From Komarekiella delphini-convector SJRDD-AB1 (GTDB lineage Bacteria; Cyanobacteriota; Cyanobacteriia; Cyanobacteriales; Nostocaceae): a stretch of 64,000 nt of DNA. Under the pieces are notes generated by a model. The model was not told where the DNA came from, searched no databases, and saw nothing but the letters and a program-made list of their open reading frames with translations. Below, one piece after another: positions 1-6,872 of the stretch. The position numbers and the translations under genes are program-made. Each line of letters opens with the position of its first letter. Position 1 is the stretch's first letter. The stretch lies in NCBI RefSeq assembly GCF_014831675.1, contig NZ_VJXY01000015.1, forward strand, positions 62,001-126,000, written 5' to 3'.

Positions 1-323
1 GCTGGAGTTGCGTGAGGTTACTTTGCGCCTCTTGTAACAATTGCTCATCAGCTGATAATTCCAATAGTTCTAAAGCAACTTTGATATCTTCTAGGATGGA
101 GCGCCATTGCTGATATTTTTTCTGATTGGAGATGAGGAATTTAATCTCTTGAAGTGTCTGATAGGCAGTAAGAGAATTGTCCCAAAAAGTAGGTTGAGCA
201 ATTGATTGATCTAGATCTTGAATTTTTGTACTCAGTTCTCTGAGGTCAAAGACAGTCCTCAGCTTTGCCTAGGATATTCGACAACCTTTCTACTTCACGT
301 TTGATATTTAATAGTTCCAGCAT
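1..323 (-). CDS. prfB: Peptide chain release factor 2, N-terminal part (programmed frameshift, runs off window)
   Basis: RF2 recognises UGA and UAA stop codons and releases the finished protein from the ribosome. Reading starts at ATG 323-321 and gives 25 codons (MLELLNIKREVERLSNILGK, then AEDCL) before an in-frame TGA at 248-246. If the T at 248 is skipped, reading continues with DLRELSTKIQDLDQ and on to base 1 with no further stop. The motif PTFWDN and the coiled helical character match the RF2 N-terminal domain. The CTT-TGA-C slip site after codon 25 is where bacterial prfB genes carry their autoregulatory frameshift. Seen: the two frames and the slip site. Known: RF2 autoregulation by +1 frameshifting. 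The catalytic GGQ region lies outside the window. It lies 38 bases downstream of the pentapeptide gene on the same strand. No clear ribosome binding site precedes the ATG. Confidence 0.88.
245..260 (-). promoter_or_regulatory. prfB +1 programmed frameshift site
   Basis: On the minus strand the sequence reads GAGGACTGTCTTTGAC. An internal Shine-Dalgarno-like GAGG sits just before CTT-TGA-C, the canonical slippery codon, stop and following C. Shifting from CTT to TTG at the UGA brings the ribosome into the long RF2 frame. The position (codon 26) is the usual one in bacteria. The SD-like element is weaker than the AGGGGG of E. coli. Confidence 0.85.
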
Positions 324-361
324 AGTTTTACATTTGTGAGAGATTTTTAACTGGACGTATA

Positions 362-2452
362 TTATCCTAAACCGAATAGTTTGGCGATCGCAGGCAATAA
401 ATTATTAGTCGATTCAACTAATGTGGCAACAGCAGGTAAACCAGAAAATATCCCTTTCAACATGGTGATTGCATTTTTTGCAGTCTTCTGATTAGTAGAT
501 TCTTGAGGATTTGTACCTGCTTCTGCTAAAGCTTTTACCTGTAACAATGCATCAGCTTTGTCTGTTTCTGGCAAATCTGAAGACTGGGAAATAGCCTCTT
601 GCAACTGCGTTAATAGTTCTTTAATTCCTGGTTCATCTGCTTCTGGTGAATCAGGTAACTGATTGAGCGCAATATTTACATTACCGCTGATGGTTCCTAG
701 ATTAGCAACAGAACCACTTCCAGCGATACCGCTGACGTTACTGCTGCCTTGAATATTGATGCCGCTGATATCAGACACTTTGGTATCTCCTTGTGTATAA
801 AATTTAGGCTGCTGGAGTGCAGTTGTGATCATATTTTCTAAATTACGAATGCGATCGCTTTTTTCTACAAGTAATAATTGCTGACTCTGGGATAAAACTT
901 TGAGTTGATTATAGTCATCAAAATATTCTGCACTCAGTTGAGATTTATCGCTACCTGCTGCGGTTTTGGCTCTGAGCAAGATTTTATCTTCGCCGCGTTT
1001 CTCCATCGCTACGATTTCTAACTGAGCTTCGGGATGGTTTTCGGCGAGGTTTTTGAAGGCGATCGCCATAGCGCGGGGGTCAACGCCTTGATTGTGGTAA
1101 AGGTCGAGGGTATCAAAAATTGGCTGGATGAAGTCGGCAAAATCCCCGTCTGCAAATACCTCTTGTTTATTATCAGGTTTGCGGAGAGGGTCGGGGTTTT
1201 CTTTGGTGGGTAAGCGCATGAAGACATACTCACACCTCACCCCATGCAACTTAGTTTCCCTCGTAATGCCCCAATCTTCAATGTAAGCTCCAGTGAGAGT
1301 TGCACCTGTTAAATCGGTTGCATATAGCTGCGTTTGTTTGAGTTTTGCTCTTGACAAATCGGCATCTTGCAAATTAGCTTCACTGAGGTCAGCGCCGATA
1401 AAGCTGGTATCTGCTAAGTTAGCTTTTTGTAAGTTCAGACCTCGCAGATTTTGACGGTCAAAGTTATTATCCTGTCCCTGTCCTGTAGTTAGTAGTTGAC
1501 GTACTTGTGAATTTTGAAGATAAGTTAAACCAGGACGAATAAGATCAAGCATTTTCGCTTGATACCAAAGGGTAAGAATAAGAATAGCGTTTCGGAAATT
1601 TGTACTTTTGAGCGTAGCTTGAGTAAAATCAGCACTGGTCAAATTAGCACCACGAAAACTAGTACCTCCTGTTGCAGCAAAGTTGACAGCGAAATTACGA
1701 ACAAAGGAATATTGTTCGTCGCCTTCCACAGCTTGCCAACCTATATAAAAGCTAAGTAATGCTCCGGTTACAGTTACGGCTACAGTTCCGATTACTGCTG
1801 CAGCTGCGGTTACAACTTCGGCTGTGGTTATGACCCCGGCTACAGTTACGGCTACAGTTCCGATTACTGCTACAGCTGCGGTTATGACTCCGGCTGCGGC
1901 TATGGCTATGGCTGTGGCTATGGCTCCGACTATGGTTGCGGCTACGGCTATGACTCCGGCTATGACTATGCCTACAGCTATGGCTCCAACTATAGTTATG
2001 ACTCCGGCTATGACTCCGATGTTTTCGGCTACAACTGCGGTTATGGTGAAAGCTATAGTGAAAGCTGTGGTTATAGCTAGGGTTATGACGAAGGCTCCTA
2101 CTCCTTGGCGAATCGCGACAAAAAAGAAGGCAATCAATACGATAAAAGCAGTCCAACCCATGAGCGCTAAGCCGGACGTGTTAGAGGTGTTAAATATTCG
2201 CGACACCAAGAAACCATTGATAAACCATAAAAACTCTGATAGTCCCGACAAAAACCACGAAACAAGGACTAGGAAAATTACCCAATGGTGTTGCACTCCA
2301 GCTTTTGCATGGCTGAAGTTTGCACTTCTAAGGTTAGCGACGGTGAAGTTTGCCCCTCGGATGTCGGCATAGCTAAAGTTTGCACCCGCAAGGTCTTGTC
2401 TACCTTTGAAGTTGCGTCCTCGGAGATTTTGACCGGAGAAGTCTAAAGCCAT
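362..2452 (-). CDS. Pentapeptide-repeat membrane protein with low-complexity hydrophobic core
   Basis: About 696 residues from ATG 2452; a TTG two codons upstream is also possible. Three pentapeptide blocks of A(D/N)LXX type are visible: residues about 10-48, 265-295 and 325-390. The first is followed by a membrane region starting near residue 56 (HHWVIFLVLVSWFL) and a long Ala/Val/Ile/Thr stretch, about residues 120-235, that could form several membrane helices. The C-terminal third is soluble. It has a KVSDISGINIQGSSNVSGIAG-type Gly/Ser/Asn segment and ends in a hydrophobic helix. Pentapeptide repeats form right-handed beta helices. Their role in such cyanobacterial fusions is unknown, and no enzymatic motif was seen. 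It lies just upstream of prfB on the same strand. Confidence 0.85.
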   Translation of the reverse strand: MALDFSGQNLRGRNFKGRQDLAGANFSYADIRGANFTVANLRSANFSHAKAGVQHHWVIFLVLVSWFLSGLSEFLWFINGFLVSRIFNTSNTSGLALMGWTAFIVLIAFFFVAIRQGVGAFVITLAITTAFTIAFTITAVVAENIGVIAGVITIVGAIAVGIVIAGVIAVAATIVGAIATAIAIAAAGVITAAVAVIGTVAVTVAGVITTAEVVTAAAAVIGTVAVTVTGALLSFYIGWQAVEGDEQYSFVRNFAVNFAATGGTSFRGANLTSADFTQATLKSTNFRNAILILTLWYQAKMLDLIRPGLTYLQNSQVRQLLTTGQGQDNNFDRQNLRGLNLQKANLADTSFIGADLSEANLQDADLSRAKLKQTQLYATDLTGATLTGAYIEDWGITRETKLHGVRCEYVFMRLPTKENPDPLRKPDNKQEVFADGDFADFIQPIFDTLDLYHNQGVDPRAMAIAFKNLAENHPEAQLEIVAMEKRGEDKILLRAKTAAGSDKSQLSAEYFDDYNQLKVLSQSQQLLLVEKSDRIRNLENMITTALQQPKFYTQGDTKVSDISGINIQGSSNVSGIAGSGSVANLGTISGNVNIALNQLPDSPEADEPGIKELLTQLQEAISQSSDLPETDKADALLQVKALAEAGTNPQESTNQKTAKNAITMLKGIFSGLPAVATLVESTNNLLPAIAKLFGLG
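1752..2100. repeat. Hexamer-like low-complexity DNA inside the pentapeptide gene
   Basis: Roughly 350 bases are built from variants of GGCTAT, GGCTAC, GGTTAT and GACTCCGGCTATGACT. They encode the Ala/Val/Ile/Thr membrane-like segment on the minus strand. The repeats also leave long open frames on the other strand and in other frames (Met/Ala/Thr-rich and Ser/Arg/His-rich), which are by-products. The pattern suggests growth by replication slippage. Confidence 0.75.
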
Positions 2453-2533
2453 GTTCAACTGTACAGAGGTGAGTAAATTTTACTACACCCTCACCCCTGT
2501 AAATTCAGGAAGGTTAGATATTTTTGACTTTTG

Positions 2534-2733
2534 AACCTCAAAACATCTCGCGTGAACCTCAAAGCATCTCGCGTTAATGTCAAAGCATCTCGCGTTAATC
2601 TCAGAGCATCTCGCGTTAATCTCAAAGCATCTCGCGTTAATCTCAGAGCATCTCGCGTTAATCTCAAAGCATCTCGCGTTAATCTCAAAACATCTCGTGC
2701 GAACCTCAAAGCATCTCGCGTCAACCTCAAAGA
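2534..2733. repeat. 21-bp tandem repeat array (nine units plus a partial)
   Basis: Units begin at 2534, 2555, 2576, 2597, 2618, 2639, 2660, 2681 and 2702, with a partial at 2723. The consensus is close to AAtCTCAAAGCATCTCGCGT plus one base. Because 21 is divisible by three, both strands stay open: KASRVNL heptads on plus (from a TTG at 2531) and DALRLTR heptads on minus (from ATG 2742). No Shine-Dalgarno or conserved domain supports either as a protein, so it is called as a repeat. Confidence 0.9.
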
Positions 2734-2885
2734 TTCATTCATGAGTATTAGAGACTGATTTTTGAACTTTTTAGGTTGAAGTGTCTGTTAAAAGTACAAA
2801 ATCATAAATATTATTAATGATTTACCACTGTTCTACTGTCAGATTATCTACATTGCTCAAATTCCTGATGAATCACAGACTGCAA

Positions 2886-3062
2886 TTATGCAGCTTCTTC
2901 GTCGCTTATAATACCTGCAAACTGCAACAGTGGATGGGTTAGAGTCTCTTGGTACTCAATTGTGATCTTAACTTTGCTATGTTCTGCCACACCTGTTAGT
3001 GTTTGCAGTGGACGCAAAACCCTATCTTCATATATTGCTTCAATAGTCTGAGACTCTGGCAT
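2886..3062 (-). CDS. AF2212-like (DUF104) antitoxin-family small protein
   Basis: About 58 residues from ATG 3062, starting MPESQTIEAIYEDRVLRPLQ; a TTG at 3074 is an alternative. The pattern (I/V)EAIYEDxVLxPLxPL, then a basic KVKITIE strand and HPLLQFAGI-SDEEA, is typical of the AF2212/DUF104 family. These are small beta-strand proteins usually paired with a PIN-domain RNase toxin as antitoxin. Downstream on the same strand (2885 to about 2760) there is no PIN frame, only short broken frames, so the gene appears to be an orphan. No convincing ribosome binding site is visible. Family assignment is from sequence pattern; an antitoxin function here is an inference. Confidence 0.65.
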   Translation of the reverse strand: MPESQTIEAIYEDRVLRPLQTLTGVAEHSKVKITIEYQETLTHPLLQFAGIISDEEAA

Positions 3063-3145
3063 ACAGTTTTGCAATCTAATTCCTACTCAAAATTCTATAA
3101 CGGTTTACAGGTCAACATGGTTTGGTTAACGTTTTAATATTTTGA

Positions 3146-3230
3146 AGATCCCCCCAACCCCCCTTAAAAAGGGGGCTTATAACCCTCTTTAACTCCCTTT
3201 TTAAGGGGGTCGCCACAGGCGGGGGGATCT
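3146..3230. repeat. 85-bp palindromic MITE-like element
   Basis: Ends are perfect inverted 10-mers AGATCCCCCC and GGGGGGATCT. Internally it carries CCCCCTTAAAAAGGGGG and a second CCCTTTTTAAGGGGG arm, so it can fold almost completely. The same ends flank the larger element at 31359-31710. It occupies most of the gap between the antitoxin-like gene and the 61-residue membrane protein; the rest (3231-3505) shows nothing else clear. Confidence 0.75.
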
Positions 3231-3505
3231 TAACCGAACCGTATTGGGTTACAGGTGCGATTTTTGTTATTTTAGCGATCGCATCGTATTCTTGAAAGTG
3301 CTGTTCAACCCCTAAAGTTAGAACTAGGGAACTAGCTCAAAGCTTATAACTGTGAGCCAGCCCTATGTATCAATAAAAAGCTCTTTGCCCCAGTTCAGAG
3401 TTTGCCCCGGAAATCGGAGCGATATATATCAGTAAGTGTGTGGTGTGTTTCTCAAGTATTAATGTAGAGATAGGCACAGCACAATAAACATTACAGGAAA
3501 TACTA

Positions 3506-3691
3506 ATGAACCGCTCGAAGATAGTTGCCGTTATTACAGGCGCGATTTCTATTCTGTTGGCGATCGCCTACCTCATCTTAGTCCAACTGCTGGACTACCG
3601 GGACATGAAACCCGCCCCCATCAGCCAAGTTGATCAAATACCTGCGCTCGTTGCTTATACTTGCCAGGTTGACAAAATCGTCAAAGTGTAG
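3506..3691 (+). CDS. Small single-pass membrane protein, function unknown
   Basis: 61 residues. After MNRSKI comes a hydrophobic helix at about 7-30 (VVAVITGAISILLAIAYLIL), then a short hydrophilic tail YRDMKPAPISQVDQ. An AGGAAA element lies about eight bases before ATG 3506, which supports translation. It resembles short conserved membrane proteins seen in cyanobacteria, but I do not recognise a named family. It is followed by a terminator-like hairpin, so it is likely a single-gene unit. Confidence 0.6.
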   Translation: MNRSKIVAVITGAISILLAIAYLILVQLLDYRDMKPAPISQVDQIPALVAYTCQVDKIVKV

Positions 3692-3711
3692 CTTATATTT
3701 AACCGACTTGC

Positions 3712-3735
3712 AGAGACGCAATGAATAGCGTCTCT
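3712..3735 (+). terminator. Hairpin after the 61-residue gene
   Basis: AGAGACGC and GCGTCTCT form an 8-bp perfect stem around an 8-base loop, 20 bases after the stop codon. No long U-tract follows, so it could also belong to the GAGACG palindrome family seen at 47154 and 56702. Confidence 0.45.
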
Positions 3736-4039
3736 TGTCATTTATGTCAATTAATAAAAATCAATCGTAACTATTGAGTAAACTTTTATTTATTCATAGA
3801 TTAGAGATAATAGTGATTATTGTAAAATCAAATGCCCAATTATATAAGAATTAATTAGATTAAATATCGCTAATTTATTTAGTTAAGTTATTCCATTTGA
3901 GCAAATATATAATGTAAGCTATTTTTAAGAAGATTAAAAAAAGATAAATTGACCTTATCTGCGATAGCTGGGTTTAAGGGGATCAACGTTTGTTGATTTA
4001 AAAACCCTGAAGTTTGACTGCAAATCTAGAGGTGCTTTG
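3736..4039 (+). promoter_or_regulatory. AT-rich leader of the CO2-uptake operon with nested inverted repeat at 3970-4007
   Basis: No gene is seen here. Close to ndhF, ATCAAC (3982-3987) and GTTGAT (3992-3997) form a dyad around GTTT, flanked by GGGTTT (3970-3975) and AAACCC (4002-4007). It ends 32 bases before the start codon. CO2-responsive NDH operons are known to be controlled by LysR-type regulators (CcmR/NdhR), which bind dyads, but this does not match the published spacing exactly. It could alternatively be a hairpin in the mRNA leader. Confidence 0.4.
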
Positions 4040-5899
4040 ATGGCTCAGTTTCTACTTGAGACTGTTTGGCTAGTTCCGTGCTATGCATTAATGGGTGGGC
4101 TGTTGGCTGTGCCGTGGTCGCCGGGGATCATTCGTCACACCGGGCCAAGACCGGCTGGTTATGTCAATTTGGTGATGACATTTTTGGCGTTCGTTCATAG
4201 TGCGATCGCATTACAAGCAACTTGGAATCATCCACCCCAAGAAGTATTTATTCCTTGGTTATCTACGGCTGGTTTAGACCTGACAATTGCTTTAGAAATT
4301 TCCTCTGTAAGTGTCGGCGCGTTAGTTGTCATTTGTGGCTTGAATTTGTTAGCGCAGATATTTGCAATTGGCTACATGGAAATGGACTGGGGTTGGGGAC
4401 GCTTCTATTCTTTGTTGGGATTATTTGAAGCGGGATTATGCGCCCTTGTTCTGTGTAATAACTTGTTCTTTAGTTATGTGATATTGGAAGTTCTCACACT
4501 AGGAACATACTTATTAGTCGGTTTATGGTTTAGTCAGCCGTTAGTAGTTTCAGGTGCGAGAGATGCTTTTTTAACAAAGCGGGTGGGAGACTTATTCTTG
4601 CTAATGGGAGTGTTAGCATTATGGCCCCTAGCTGGGACTTGGAGTTATCCAGAACTAGCACAATGGGCGGCGACTGCGAATGTCAATCCTACGACAATGG
4701 CGCTGGTAGGTTTAGCCTTAATTGCTGGGCCGATGGGCAAATGCGCTCAGTTTCCCCTGCATTTGTGGTTAGATGAAGCGATGGAAGGCCCTGTTCCGAG
4801 TACAATTTTGCGGAACTCGGTAGTAGTTGCTAGTGGTGCATGGGTGCTGATTAAATTGCAACCTGTGTTAACTCTGTCGCCCGTAGTTTCCTCAGTCATA
4901 GTAGGGGTTGGGGCGGTGACAGCGGTGGGTGCTTCTTTAATTGCGATCGCTCAAGTTGACCTTAAACGCTGTTTATCTTATTCTGTCAGTGCTTACATGG
5001 GCTTAGTGTTCATCGCCGTGGGAGTACAGCAAGACGAAGCAGCACTATTGTTGGTACTTACCCATGCGATATCAGCAGCCTTGTTGGTGATGAGTACTGG
5101 GGGAATTATTTGGAATAGCATCACCCAAGACGTCACCCAATTAGGTGGATTGTGGTCACGCCGCCCTATCTCAGGATTAGCCTTTATTTTCGGGACTTTG
5201 GGGTTAATTGGTTTTCCGCCTCTGGGTAGCTTTTGGGCGTTGATGAAGTTAGCAGATGGGCTGTGGGGAACGCAACCTTGGTTAGTAGGAGTGGTGATAG
5301 CCGTCAACGCTTTAACAGCCTTTAGTTTAACCAGAGAATTCGGTCTACTTTTTGGTGGTAAACCGACGCAGATGAGTGAGCGATCGCCTGAAGCTCACTG
5401 GCCGATGGTTCTGCCAATGGTGATTTTACTTGGCTTTACTTTGCATCTTCCGTTGATATTACAAAGCTTATCACTCCTACCCGATTGGACAATCATAAAT
5501 AAGGATGTTGCACTACTTTTAATTTGGTCAAGTATTTTCGGTTGCAGCATTGGTGGTGTGATTTATTTAGGCAATATTCCTAAACCGATTCGTCTGCCTT
5601 GGAAAGGTTTACAAGACTTACTGGCATACGATTTTTACACACCAAAACTCTATCGGATGACCGTCATCTTCGGCGTTGCTCAAATTTCCAAATTAGCCGA
5701 TATGATTGACCGTTTTGTAGTCGATGGCATCGTTAATATGGTTGGTTTGTTTTCACTATTAGGTGGCGAAAGTCTTAAGTACAGTACTTCTGGACAAACC
5801 CAGTTTTATGCATTCACAGTTCTTTTAGGGGTAAGCGCTTTAGGAATGTGGGTAACTTGGCCATTCTGGGGAGTACAGTTTTTAGATTTGATGTTTTAA
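4040..5899 (+). CDS. ndhF: NDH-1 subunit F of the CO2-uptake type (NdhF3/NdhF4)
   Basis: About 619 residues starting MAQFLLETVWLVPCYALMGG. ATG 4040 is preferred over TTG 4037; an AGAGGTG ribosome binding site lies at 4028-4034. It is a NuoL/NdhF-family proton-pumping antiporter-like subunit of the thylakoid NDH-1 complex, with many membrane helices. Conserved segments include GPRPAGYVN, the DAFLTKRVGDL loop, LHLWLDEAMEGPVP and the RCLSYSVSAYMG lysine/arginine region. The NDH-1 forms carrying this F type drive CO2 uptake rather than respiration, because of the CO2 hydration protein encoded downstream. I cannot decide from sequence alone between the inducible (F3) and constitutive (F4) forms. 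It is the first gene of the F - carbonic anhydrase - D - Cup cluster. Confidence 0.92.
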   Translation: MAQFLLETVWLVPCYALMGGLLAVPWSPGIIRHTGPRPAGYVNLVMTFLAFVHSAIALQATWNHPPQEVFIPWLSTAGLDLTIALEISSVSVGALVVICGLNLLAQIFAIGYMEMDWGWGRFYSLLGLFEAGLCALVLCNNLFFSYVILEVLTLGTYLLVGLWFSQPLVVSGARDAFLTKRVGDLFLLMGVLALWPLAGTWSYPELAQWAATANVNPTTMALVGLALIAGPMGKCAQFPLHLWLDEAMEGPVPSTILRNSVVVASGAWVLIKLQPVLTLSPVVSSVIVGVGAVTAVGASLIAIAQVDLKRCLSYSVSAYMGLVFIAVGVQQDEAALLLVLTHAISAALLVMSTGGIIWNSITQDVTQLGGLWSRRPISGLAFIFGTLGLIGFPPLGSFWALMKLADGLWGTQPWLVGVVIAVNALTAFSLTREFGLLFGGKPTQMSERSPEAHWPMVLPMVILLGFTLHLPLILQSLSLLPDWTIINKDVALLLIWSSIFGCSIGGVIYLGNIPKPIRLPWKGLQDLLAYDFYTPKLYRMTVIFGVAQISKLADMIDRFVVDGIVNMVGLFSLLGGESLKYSTSGQTQFYAFTVLLGVSALGMWVTWPFWGVQFLDLMF

Positions 5900-5968
5900 A
5901 TGTCTACATTTTTGTAGTAGTGACCATTTAAATTCAGGCTAACATTTTAATATTGTGAGGAGAAGCAA

Positions 5969-6682
5969 GTGAGCAAAAAACAGTCCCAAGTAAATATTTC
6001 CAGAAGAGGTTTACTCAAGTTTAGTGCAGGTGCGATCGGTACAGGAGTAGTGGCAGCAGGAATAGGTTCAAACTTGATTGCACCCGAACAAGCCACAGCA
6101 AAAGATGACATAACCCCCGATAAAGCACTGCAAGAATTGCTAGACGGTAATGACAGGTTTGTGAAAAGAAAACGTCGAAATCCTAACCAAGGCTATACAC
6201 GTTTGTTAGAAGTTGCTAAAGTTCAAAAACCCTTTGCTTCTATTTTAGGTTGTGCAGATTCACGAGTACCTTCGGAAATTGTCTTCGACCAAGGACTGGG
6301 AGATTTATTTGTCTGCCGCATAGCTGGTAATATTGCTACAAAAGAAGAAATTGGTAGCCTAGAATTTGGCAGTTTAGTATTAGGCTCTAAAGTCATTATG
6401 GTCGTGGGACATGAAAGATGTGGTGCAGTAGATGCCGCGATTAAAGGTGCTCAAGTACCAGGACAAATTGGAAGTTTGCTTGAGGCAATTAAACCCAGTG
6501 TAGAAAGCTCAAAAAAACAATCAGGAGATAAGTTAGAAAATGCCTGTAAAGCAAATATCTTAGCGCAAGTTGAAAAGTTAAAATCATCGGCAGTTTTATC
6601 TGAGTTAATCAAGACAGAAAAGCTGAAAATAGTCGGTGGTTATTACGATTTGGACACTGGCAAAATCAATGTAGTTAGTTAG
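5969..6682 (+). CDS. Tat-exported beta-class carbonic anhydrase (EcaB-like)
   Basis: 237 residues; GTG start at 5969 with AGGAGA just upstream. The N-terminus has a twin-arginine motif S11-R12-R13-G-L-L-K followed by a hydrophobic stretch and an A-x-A-type cleavage region (ATAKD), so export to the periplasm or thylakoid lumen is expected. The zinc site of a beta carbonic anhydrase is complete: C95 and the D97/R99 dyad in GCADSR, and H148 and C151 in GHERCGAV. It interconverts CO2 and bicarbonate. The gene sits between ndhF (70-base gap) and ndhD (190-base gap), all on one strand, implying a role with the CO2-uptake complex. From memory, the Synechocystis thylakoid EcaB has been linked to CupA/CupB-dependent CO2 uptake, which fits. 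Confidence 0.9.
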   Translation: MSKKQSQVNISRRGLLKFSAGAIGTGVVAAGIGSNLIAPEQATAKDDITPDKALQELLDGNDRFVKRKRRNPNQGYTRLLEVAKVQKPFASILGCADSRVPSEIVFDQGLGDLFVCRIAGNIATKEEIGSLEFGSLVLGSKVIMVVGHERCGAVDAAIKGAQVPGQIGSLLEAIKPSVESSKKQSGDKLENACKANILAQVEKLKSSAVLSELIKTEKLKIVGGYYDLDTGKINVVS

Positions 6683-6689
6683 GTTTTTT

Positions 6690-6717
6690 GTCATTAGTCA
6701 TTAGTCTTTTGTCATTT
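6690..6717. repeat. Heptanucleotide STRR
   Basis: Four 7-base units: GTCATTA, GTCATTA, GTCTTTT, GTCATTT. Such STRRs are typical of heterocystous cyanobacteria. It lies between the carbonic anhydrase gene and ndhD. Confidence 0.8.
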
Positions 6718-6872
6718 GTATGAGGATTAATGACTATGATTTCTCTTAGTAAGATACTATGCGATCGCTCCATTCAAAATAAAAGATAAATCTTTTGTTT
6801 GAGTTTTAAATTTTTCAACAAAAAGATTTTGAAGCACTACTTATTACCAGCTTTTTCCCATTTAAAATTACC

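Noticed and set aside
1752-2156. Ser/Arg/His-rich frame opposite the pentapeptide gene, and a Met/Ala/Thr-rich frame at 1824-2372
   Set aside because: Both arise from the low-complexity codons of the real gene; composition is unlike a protein and there is no ribosome binding site.
2491-2758. Heptad-repeat proteins on either strand of the 21-bp array
   Set aside because: Open frames are forced by the 21-base period on both strands; no start signal or known domain supports either.
3741-3765. CcmR-type site TCAAT...ATCAAT upstream of the ndh cluster
   Set aside because: The spacing between halves does not match the known N10 pattern; too weak to call.
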